From contig CM044310.1 in the NCBI GenBank assembly GCA_024291935.2, positions 83,264,713 through 83,328,712 on the forward strand: a DNA stretch of 64,000 nt, in the 5' to 3' direction. Positions 55,461 through 64,000 of this stretch are shown in pieces. This stretch comes from Okapia johnstoni (lineage: Eukaryota > Chordata > Mammalia > Artiodactyla > Giraffidae). Position numbers and translations under genes: made by a program. Below the pieces are notes generated by a model, which saw nothing but the letters and a program-made list of their open reading frames with translations, was not told where the DNA came from and searched no databases. Every line of letters begins with the position of its first letter. The first letter of the stretch is position 1.

Positions 55461-58304
55461 AGAGTCAGTTTTGACTCTTCCATGCTAGATTTGTGTCTTT
55501 GGCCGCTTTTGTTATTATAATCACACATAATGGCCTGCCTCAGAGATCTCCTATCCATAAAAGACCCTGGCATCCAGACTCTGGCCCCCACAATATTTTG
55601 AGATGTTACTCTGCCATCTTCTCCATAAGCTGACATTCCGAATAAAGTCATATTCCTTGTCTCAACACCTCATCTCTTGGATTTATCGGCCTCTCCTGCA
55701 GCAAACAGAGTGAGCTTGGGCTCAGTAACAATATTACGAAATGCAAACCGATTTCATAATGTCAGCTCTCCACTATTTGTGGATAACTTTTGAGAATCTG
55801 TGGCGGTGGTGGAGGCTTCATCCAGAACATCTTAGGTTTTCAACGTGATAAAGTCACCCTCCTTTGTTTGCCTCTAGCAACAATTTCCTTAAGCGCCCCC
55901 CAGCCCCATCTTTTACACGTGTGAGAGGATAGTTTGATGAAACTGGTAGTTGAGTCCCAGGAAGAGAGTCCCATCCCCACAAACAAGACTAATGACTGAG
56001 GATTAACCAAGCAGGCCGACTGCTCATGAGCGGGCTGAAGCAAAGTAGAAAGTCTCTAGACCCTAAATTATCTGTAAATTTCATCAGGAAAGAAGTCATG
56101 CTTTCTTGTGGGAAGAGAAACTGGATGGTCTATGGGACATAGCACACTCTTGGCTCTGCCACGTGCCACTAGTCTTGGGATTATAAGAAATTTGGGGGGA
56201 GGTGGAGCAAGGAATTTACTTGAATTTTTGTCTAGAAAGATCTCTTGCCTTCCCTTTTTTCTGTCCTGTTTTTTCCAAAATTCTTTCCTCTGCCCCTCCA
56301 GGCCATTTGCTAGGACAAACCAATGGCTCCAGAGTGACCTTGAACCCTCCCCCCCACAAAAAGGATGGGCAGGAGCACCACTTCTGAGACGTCAGCCCTC
56401 CCTGTGCTCTTGGAGCCGTCCTTTCTCCGCGGCTCTTTTCTTTGGGTACCATCATCCGCCGGCAGGGGACAGACCGGAAGCACCACCTTCCAAGAAAGGT
56501 AGCATCCGCCACACTCCAGCTCCAATGCGGAGACTCCAACACAGCCTTCTCTGCCCTGGTATGAGTCATCCCTGGAGTTTATCTTAACCCCCGAGTCTGG
56601 CTTCCTGGGTGCTTGTTCTGTGTGAAGGCATGAACCGAAAGGCCAGTCAGTGATGAGGAAGATCTGGTCGCGGAGGGCACTTTTCCTTCTGGATCACAAG
56701 CTCCGGCAGGGAAGGGGTTAGTATCAGAGGTCTAACAGGGATGGGCACTCCCAGCTCCGAAAGTCAATGCTGGACCTGACGGACCCCTCCAGTCTGGTGC
56801 TTTCCCAGATGCTGGGTTTCCTTCCTGATGTAGTTCCGAGAAGGGCGCCGGCTCTTTTTCCTGAGCGTAACTCCCTTTATCAGTCTGGAATAGGAACTTC
56901 TAAAACCCCATTAACTAGTAATCACTCAGGGCCAGTGAGGGCGCCTCCACTACCCCAGGAATATCCAATTAGCAAATCATGATCCGGCCCTCCAGTGAAA
57001 GAAGTCAGCCCCATTATCTGTGATGTCCCCAATTAGAGTGTTTATTCATGAAAGACTGCACTGAGCTGGCCGGCCGCGAGGCTCCTTCCTTCCCAAAGCC
57101 AGGGCCAGATTAAGGACCCCTTCCCATACCTTCCCCTGCTCTTCTCTGGCCCCAGCAGCCCACCCCTCTCCGCCAACTCGGGGCCTCCCCCACCGTCTGC
57201 CCGAATCACGAGGACTTCTGCTAGCAGCAGGACGGAAGAGTCAAATTCTTCAGGTTTGGTCATGCCTGACTTGAGTTCCATGTTTTTGTGTTCCTTTCGG
57301 GGGGTTGGAAAAAAATAAATGAACTGAGCCCCGAGCATGGCTGTGATTTAGTCAGTATTTATCAATCTCACTTTAGCAGTAAATTTGGCATTTATCAGAC
57401 ACTGAGAATGCCCCAGGTGCTGGGGTCTCACTCCGGCCCCTTCCTGCTGGATCTCCTCACTGGCCATCAGTTATGTTTTAACTGCATAAAAACATGGAAC
57501 AAAAATTCATCTAAAATGGTCCTCAGTGACTCCGAGGTTCAGCACCCCTTCCTAGTCCATTTTACAAATGAAGAAACATAATAGTATTAGGTTTCTGTTG
57601 TTTTACAAAGCTCTCCATTTTTACATGGCCAAGAATATAACCCCACTTTAAAAATGCCCAAGTAAACATAGTGATCATGAAGTTAAAAAAAAAAAAAAAT
57701 CTCAAACAGTATTGGTTAGAAAGGCGATCTTAGCAAAGTCTCCTCATTCTGGAAACACTGAATAAAGGAAAAAATATGCAGAGGCATGAATAAGAACAGC
57801 AGTGACTACAGACCGCTTGCTGGTCAGATCATATCTCAACTCTGAAAGCATTTTGAGGCAGGCCATTTTAGCATCTGACACAGTATGAATTTCCTTCCAA
57901 CATCAGGCCTCAGAAGTAGAATCTTTTCCCCACTAGAAGGGACATTGTCTTCCTAACTCTCTCTCCCGCTCAGACAAGTTTTGCTTGGGGGTATTAGGGA
58001 GCATTGCTCCCAACCAAAACTTGTGTCAGGCTGCTGCGAAAACACAATCTGTCTGTTTATATTTCTAGAGCCAAACACGGTGTTTTCTCTAATTCTGATT
58101 AGCATCTACTTGGCCCCTTCCTCGAAGTATCCTCTGTGGAAATGTTCCAGATAGAAATCTGGGAGCTGCTATTTAGCTGTGGCCCCTACCAGCTCCAGAG
58201 ATGATTGTCAAATTTTCAGGGGTTTTGCAAACTGGTTTTTAAACACAACTGTGATTAACATTTAAATTATATAAACTTACAACTCAATGAATCATATTAA
58301 AAAT
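55461..58304. other. Repeat-free block with GC/CpG-enriched parts
   Basis: No transposable element is recognised over 2.8 kb. In 56381-56540 I count nine CpGs in 160 bp, and in 57061-57240 ten in 180 bp, well above the surroundings. Conserved-looking AT-rich words flank them, such as 'ccccaattagagtgtttatt' near 57030. A plus-strand frame of 159 codons (56108-56587) overlaps the first patch, but has no recognisable domain and a competing minus-strand frame. It is reported as non-coding, possibly regulatory. Confidence 0.45.
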
Positions 58305-58520
58305 GAAGGTGTGTGAGTGCTCATTCGTGTCTGACTCTTTGTGACTCCATGGACTGTAGCCTGCCAGACTCCTCTGCCATTCGGGTTTTGCTGGCAAAAA
58401 TACTGGAGTGGGTTGCCATTTCCCCCTCCAGGGAATCTTCCCAACCCAGGGACTGAAACTGCATCTCCTGTGTCTCCTGAATTGCGGGCGTATTCTTGAC
58501 TGCTGAGCCACGGGTAAGCC
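58305..58520 (-). mobile_element. Bov-tA SINE
   Basis: The reversed tail 'gtgtgtgagtgctcattcgt' runs to the reversed head 'gctgagccacgggtaagcct'. Confidence 0.93.
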
Positions 58521-59259
58521 TAAAAACAAAGGTAATACTATTCAAAACTTATCTTAATATCTTACTGCTTTTGACTACTGTGATACAAAGATATTAAAGT
58601 TGTTTACATCTGTTATCTGCATGGAGGAAATGCTATGGACTGATGTGCCACCCAGCATTTCTGCCCAACTCCTCCTCTTTCAGTCAGCCTTTGGGGGGAA
58701 TATCTTCACCATGGAAATCTGAAATGTGGCAAGTCAGAATCCCCCCTACCCAACCCCCAGAACCAGTTGTTAAACATTTACCAGCAGGTCACTGGATACA
58801 ATACCATCTGTCTAGTTGAGTCTGCAAACTTCAGGAAAATCCCAAGTGTGAAGTTCACATAGTAACCCTTCCCTTACTTGTCTCTGCTGGGCAAATATCT
58901 GGTCATTATACATGAATTTTATATTCAGCTGAAGTTAATCCATTCAGTATCAGGTCTTTTTTTCTTGTATTTTTGCCTATTTTTAGTGGACATCTTTCTA
59001 GTTTACATCACATATAATCTGCTGTCTTTTAAATAGAAATTCTGCCAATATCTCAGTATTTCCTTGAGATTGAAGTGTGAGTGCAACCATCGCTTCTTGT
59101 TCTATTGTAATGATAGTGTTACAGGACATAAAGGTATATATTCATTTCCCCATCACTAAATGACCTAGACAGCTATGAGATTTTTGTTGTTCTTTCTGCT
59201 TTGATTGATCTTCTGGATGAGTGAAAAGATGTCAGCTGTCACTCATGTTTTTAATTACA
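58521..59259. other. Unique sequence
   Basis: No family recognised. The AT-rich 58960-59250 part is conserved-looking ('ctgctttgattgatcttctg'). Confidence 0.35.
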
Positions 59260-60120
59260 CAAATAGTACTGTACTTGAATATATATTCATAGTAAATCAT
59301 TCAAACAATACATTGATTTAAAAAGTTCCCCTCAAACTATTTTCTATTCAGGTTCAAAAATAACCTCTGTTATATTTTGATATATTTCCTCCGTGATATT
59401 TAGTGTATATCTACACATATATACATATTATTCTACATAATAAAGTAATATATTATATATACATGAGTTTTTCAAGTGACCTTGTAAAATCACAATCACA
59501 TATTATTCAGCAGTAAGTTTTTTTTTTTTTTAAATTGTGTTGAAATATAGTTGATTTGCCATGTTGCATTTCAGTTATACAGCAAAGTGATTCATATATA
59601 TATATATATATATATATTCTTTTTTAGATTCTTTTCCATTATAAGTTATTTCAAGATATTGAATATAGCTCTCTGTGCTATACAGTAAGATCTTGTTGGT
59701 TATCTACTTCATATGTAGAAGTATGTACATTTTAATTTCAACCTTCTAATTTATCCTTCTCCCATCTTTCCCCTTTGGTAACTATAAATTTTTTTTACTT
59801 ATATCTTAGTTTTTTTCCAAGTTAGTATTTAGAGCTCTTTATCATTCTTTATATCTGCAGGATCTCACAGCCTTTCCCTAGTGATAGACATTTATGCTGT
59901 TTCCATGATTTTTGTTTGTTACAAATTTGTAAAATTCTTTACAAACGAAAAAATATTTAATACCTTGCTCACATATCTTTGTGCACATGCCCAGATATTT
60001 ATTTAAGATAACTTTCAAGAAGTAGAACTTCTAAGTCATGGACTATTTATCATGTCTTGCACCTTTACTTTCTCCTCATAATTTCCTATATCAATGAATG
60101 TTATTAATATTGTGCCTATG
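59260..60120 (-). mobile_element. Old L1 LINE fragment, split by a younger L1 end
   Basis: On the plus strand 'aaaaataacctctgttatat' and, further on, 'cacatatctttgtgcacatg' with 'gaagtagaacttctaagtca' are antisense words of old L1 3' regions. Confidence 0.5.
59520..59800 (-). mobile_element. Artiodactyl L1 3' end, with (AT)n
   Basis: The plus strand 'gaaatatagttgatttgcca', 'ttcaagatattgaatatagc', 'tctctgtgctatacagtaag' and 'ctttcccctttggtaactat' is antisense ruminant L1 3' UTR. An (AT)n run at 59594-59617 has expanded within it. Confidence 0.88.
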
Positions 60121-60399
60121 AGTAAGTACACTTTGGATAAAATTCTGATATGAATAAGTAATTGTTTTTAATAATCAGGCATAAAGACTTTAATGGATAT
60201 CTGAGGCTACTCGATGGCTGTCCTCTGGATAAGTGAGCTGATATAGAAGACTTTTGTTTGAAGAGGGTTAATGAGGTAGGCACTCAGTGCTTGTCTTCAT
60301 CCTCAGGATCTTACTCTTCTAGCACGTTCCAGCTGTCTTCCAAGTGTTCCCTGTTTCTCTAGGCTTTCTCTGTCTTTTAGAAAGTCATTTTGCCTGGGA
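60121..60399. other. Unique sequence, nothing recognised
   Basis: Mixed AT-rich text without a recognised family. Confidence 0.35.
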
Positions 60400-60705
60400 G
60401 TTAGGCCCAAAGTGCTGGGAAATTTATAGCTCCCAGAAGCAACTCTCAATGACTGAAGTTGGTGTATAAATACCCCGGCTCCCTCGCAGTTACAGTGGGA
60501 TCATTGAGGCCCGAGTTTCCTCATGGGTTAAGCTGCAGTGGCTACAATGGTAGCCAGCTCTTTGAGACACACCTTGTTGGCCACCTTTCCTTCCCTAGCT
60601 GACTTCTGCACTTCTCTACTAAGATTTGTTGTACTTCCCAAATAAATGGTCACATTTAATCTCTGGATTCTTTCTGGGGGGAAGCTGAACTAAGACAGCT
60701 TGTCT
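60400..60705 (+). mobile_element. Ancient retroelement 3' end, family uncertain
   Basis: The text 'ggtgtataaataccccggct', an 'aataaa' at 60641 and 'ggggaagctgaactaagaca' recall the 3' end of an old mammalian LTR or LINE. I cannot name it with confidence. Confidence 0.35.
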
Positions 60706-61469
60706 TTTCAGTATGATGGTCATGGCAACCTCAACCCCAGAAATGAGATATTGCTAAGCTGATACTTTATCTCACTTGTTGCAAGGGCTAAGTACCTTCT
60801 TTTTGAATTATCAAGTTATTACATCTGGCTGCTCTTGTACAGAACTTTGGGACCTGTGACTTGACTGGCAGGATGTGATGATTGGGATAAAAATGTGTTG
60901 CATTTAATAAACATTCTCCTATGGTGAAAATACAATAGCTTCACATTGTTTTTCTGCTCAACACACTTGATATAGAAAGTCCACATTTGGTTGAGAACTT
61001 TGGGCCAACAGTTGGATTCTGAGGGACCTGAGTGACACTGAATCATGCTGCATAAGATCATGAAGCCTTGGGGTTTCATTGGCCAGGAAGTCAAAGTCCA
61101 GGCAGCATGGCTTCCTCATAAGGCAATGTTCCCCAATCTGAGGCGGAGGCCTGGCACGGAGAAGCCCATCACATCATCCCTTGGCCAAGGTCAAAATTCC
61201 CCAGGGCTGTTCACTGCATGTTTAAGGGAGGGCTTGGAAGTTGTTTCAGAATCATCAGAAAAGCTTGTAGCTTCTTGGAGTAAATAAAGCCTTTGGTTGA
61301 ATCTGTTCCTTTTCCATTCTGGAGCTGGGGCCAGCTGATAGTGACTGTCAACTTCTCTGTCATCAAACCTGGAATTCTTTTTCTCATGAGCATCCACAAC
61401 ACTTAGCATTCCCTGAGAAATGGACCCCAGCTTAATAATAACGGTAATAGCAACAATTAAAACAGTGCC
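60706..61469. other. Unique sequence, nothing recognised
   Basis: The minus-strand frames near 60819-61559 have no known homology. Confidence 0.4.
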
Positions 61470-61690
61470 AGTAATCACACTTTGTGATTCACAGACATTA
61501 TCCCATTGAGTTGTTAGAATAGCACTGAGCTTAGACAGATAAGATGATGATATCCCCACTCAGATGAGAAAAGTGAGGCACAGGGAGCTTTAGTAACTGA
61601 CCCAAGGCCACCCAACTAGTAAGTGTCCCAGGATGACTAACTTCTGAGCTTAACTCCTACCCTCTCTAAATGCATGACTCTGGGGATCAG
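61470..61690 (-). mobile_element. MIR SINE
   Basis: The text 'acagacattatcccattgag', 'cagatgagaaaagtgaggca' and 'tgacccaaggccacccaact' is well-preserved antisense MIR. Confidence 0.9.
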
Positions 61691-61704
61691 ACCATCCTTG
61701 TCAT

Positions 61705-61885
61705 AATGGCTTATTTAGCTATGAGACCTTGAGCAAATCATTTCAAGCCTCTGGACTTGAATTTCTGTAATGAGGGTGATGATACTTACCTTAGCAGCAT
61801 TGCAAGAATTGCAGGAGTAGTAAATACACTGACACTGCAGAGGGAGAATCCTGTAAGATGTGGTGATTACTATTATTATTTGTTG
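61705..61885 (+). mobile_element. MIR SINE
   Basis: The text 'tatgagaccttgagcaaatc', 'tttctgtaatgagggtgatg' and 'taccttagcagcattgcaag' is sense MIR, so the two MIRs face each other within 15 bp. Confidence 0.85.
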
Positions 61886-61894
61886 TTGTCGTTT

Positions 61895-62115
61895 CACCCT
61901 CCACCTGCACACATGCACCTTATATGCAATTTGCACCATATTGCTTGTTCCTTCATAAACCCTCTGGGCTGCTCCTTAGTCTTCCATCTGCCTGCAGTGC
62001 CCTTTACTTTCTTTTCCCTCTGGTCATCCCCTGCCAGTGCTTTGAGGCCCAGAATGAACATCCCTCTCTCTGAGGAAACTTTGCACATTCCTTTTGAGTC
62101 CTTTCTTCATCAGTG
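61895..62115 (+). mobile_element. L2 LINE fragment
   Basis: The text 'gaggcccagaatgaacatcc' and 'ctctctctgaggaaactttg' fits the L2 3' region before its terminus. Confidence 0.55.
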
Positions 62116-62149
62116 ATCCCACCCAGCAGGGGAGTAGCTGGCTGGTTAA

Positions 62150-62370
62150 TAGGTTAAGTTCTGCAGACAGGCTGTCCAGCCTCAAGGAGTGACTCCATTT
62201 CTTTACAGGTAAGTGATGTGGAACAAGTTCCTTTATATGTAAAAAACTAGAGAAGTTACAGTGTCTCTCATAAGATCATTGTGAGCCTTCAGTGAGAGTA
62301 AGTATGTAAAGGGCTTAGCATGGACTGGGAGCATAATAAGTCCTCAGCAAATCTTATTTATGTTGCTTTG
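62150..62370 (+). mobile_element. MIR SINE
   Basis: The text 'gtgatgtggaacaagttcct', 'aagatcattgtgagccttca' and 'aaagggcttagcatggactg' is sense MIR. Confidence 0.8.
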
Positions 62371-62407
62371 GCATTGCAAACATGTCTGCTGTATCACTTA
62401 ACGCTTG

Positions 62408-62472
62408 GTGTGATGACGATGATGGTGATGACGGTGATAACGATGACGGTGATGATAGTGGTGATGGTATAG
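62408..62472. repeat. (GATGAC/GGTGAT)n simple repeat
   Basis: Degenerate GAT-based trinucleotide and hexanucleotide units over about 65 bp. Confidence 0.92.
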
Positions 62473-62477
62473 TGGGG

Positions 62478-62620
62478 TATTTCTTCCACTAGACCACAAA
62501 CTTCTCAAGGTAAAAATAGAGTCTATTGTGGCTTTTGATTTCTGTGGCTACTCTAATACCTGGTAGATAGGAGTCCATTTGATGCTGGATGACTGTATGG
62601 ATGAGTGAGTGAATAGTAGA
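62478..62620 (+). mobile_element. L2 LINE 3' terminal fragment
   Basis: The text 'ccactagaccacaaacttct' and 'taatacctggtagataggag' matches the L2 3' end. Confidence 0.6.
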
Positions 62621-63787
62621 TGGTTAAATGGATGGTTGGACAATTGCTGCCTCCCTAGGTGGATGGATTCAGGGCCTGGATCATTTCTGAGATACATTGG
62701 TTGTCACGTCAAGATAAGAAGAAGATGAAGGGTCAAGTAGCAGGCTTCCAAATTCTTTCATTTGAATCAGGGATTACATGAGAGAAAACAAAGCAAAATA
62801 AAACCAATCACCAAGAATGCTAGTGGTTTCATTTTTATCCACATCAGTGGAGAGTTGACTTAAATTGCTTCTAGGACCCCTTTCACTTCTGAACATTTGT
62901 GTTTTCCACCCCTTCCACCACCTGCAGTACATAGAAATACCAAAGTGTTATTTGGAGACACATCTGCCCATACTGAGCAATCCGATATACCATCTGAACA
63001 TCAAGAGTGTCTCAGATAAATCTGGTTGTCTAAGGCCTGTATCTAGGTAAAAGAAAAGACAGAGTAGGATCTCAGCTTGGCACCATCTTCCTGTCTTGGT
63101 GGGGAGGCTTTGGGTTGAGAATCCAATGTTTTTATAGATATGACTAACATTTGCTATGGTGTGAGATGACTTGAATTAGGGTTCGTAGCTCTTGATCTTT
63201 GTTCTTGAGAGCTCTTTGTCATCAAACTCTACCCACCAAGCTGTGTCTAAGCTCGCAGAGGGGACCAGACCTCTGGTATTTAGATTCAATGGGGTGAACA
63301 TTTCTAGAGTCACTCAGGTAAGAATCATTTCCATCCCTGCACATTGCATCACCAAGCCATTCCCTCTTTGCTAGCAGGTAAGAACAAGGAAAAGGACCCA
63401 TACTTACAAAGGGTCCCCTGCTTGTAAGTTGCTTCTCTCCAAAGACACCACCTTACCTGCCCACACCAGGTCACTAGAGTGATCAGAGTGAGAATTGACT
63501 GTAGGAACTTTGCTTCTGATCAATTATCCAAGCCTGAGTTTAGTTCCCACTTATTTACTGAGTCTTATTTATTTATTATTACAATCTCAGCACTTTGATG
63601 GGACAAACAGAAGAAGTAAGGCCAGACACTGTGCTCTCAGTGAACCCTTATAGGGAAAAGAAGGTGGAGAAAGAGGAAATGGAGGGGGAAGAAAGAAGAC
63701 TTTTGCCCTCTAAGATCTTATCCTCTAACCCGGTTGGCAAGACACATACCCGTGGAATGATCAAAGAACAGAAGATAGTTGGGAAAA
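62621..63787. other. Unique sequence with splice-site-like words
   Basis: No repeat recognised. Donor-like CAG|GTAAGA words at 63317/63318 and 63377/63378 are noted in the findings. No exon with known homology. Confidence 0.4.
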
Positions 63788-64000
63788 GTGAAAGTGAAAA
63801 TGTTAGTCTCTCAGTTGTGTCTGACTCTTTATGACCCTATAGACTGTAACCTGCTAGGCTCCTCTGTCCATGGGATTCTCCAGGAGAGAATACTGGAGTG
63901 GGTAGTTATTCCCTTCTCCAGGGGAACTTCCTGACCCAGGGATCAAACCCAATTTTCCTGCATTGCAGGCAGATTCTTTACCATCTGAGCCACCAGGGGG
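63788..64000 (-). mobile_element. Bov-tA SINE, cut by the window edge
   Basis: The reversed tail 'gtgaaagtgaaaatgttagt' runs to 'ctgagccaccaggggg' at the last base. The element is nearly complete, but its 5' boundary lies beyond the window. Confidence 0.94.

Noticed and set aside
56108..56587. 159-codon plus-strand open frame, one of the longest not clearly explained by a repeat
   Set aside because: It lies in GC-rich DNA where stops are rarer, and a 117-codon frame overlaps on the other strand. I recognise no domain, and the frame is not bounded by good splice sites.

Overview
This is non-coding DNA from a pecoran ruminant (cattle, sheep, goat, antelope or deer lineage). The call rests on interspersed repeats recognised by eye. 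There are about 20 Bov-tA SINEs (tRNA-Glu-like head fused to a BovB-derived tail), one dimeric Bov-A2 SINE with a GCA tail, and at least nine BovB (RTE-class) LINE pieces. CHR-type tRNA-derived SINEs, an artiodactyl L1 3' end and a fragment of a ruminant mariner are also present. Beneath them lies the older mammalian layer: MIR, L2, MER5A, MER20, a MER2/Tigger-type DNA element and an MLT1-type LTR. No prokaryotic feature, rRNA, tRNA gene or CRISPR array is visible, and I find no host protein-coding gene or exon I can support. The only recognisable protein homology is to the BovB reverse transcriptase, in 5'-truncated, interrupted copies.

Layout. 0-10.8 kb is repeat-dense: CHR and Bov-tA SINEs, a MER5A split by younger insertions, a BovB with an inverted 5' segment (4044-5175), a second BovB (5540-6262), two L2 3' ends, and an MLT1 LTR split by a SINE. 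10.8-14.8 kb is nearly repeat-free. 14.8-16.6 kb is a three-layer nest: a BovB on + broken by a Bov-tA SINE and by a second BovB in opposite orientation, giving a large imperfect inverted repeat. 17-27.4 kb mixes MIR, L2, L1, a Tigger-like element and the longest BovB reverse-transcriptase segment (25.3-26.75 kb, carrying a Bov-A2). 27.9-28.7 kb is AT-rich, repeat-free and conserved-looking. 30-44.6 kb is again repeat-rich, apart from a quiet block at 33.3-36.8 kb. 44.6-50.1 kb is the largest repeat-free block and has the texture of clustered conserved non-coding elements. 50.1-54.3 kb holds tetranucleotide and TG arrays and the mariner fragment. 55.5-58.3 kb is repeat-free and in part GC/CpG-enriched. 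58.3-64 kb returns to L1, MIR, L2 and a terminal Bov-tA cut by the window edge.

Interpretation. The window looks like a gene desert or part of a very long intron, probably holding distal regulatory elements in the repeat-free blocks. The best leads are the 44.6-50.1 kb block; a small CpG-island-like patch inside an L2 relic (20381-20600, where my hand count gives CpG observed/expected near 1.2); the nested inverted BovB pair; and the BovB copy with a twin-priming structure and a perfect 10-bp target-site duplication. Family names come from consensus sequences I know, not from a database search. Boundaries are usually good to about 5-20 bp, and better where a target-site duplication (TSD) is given.
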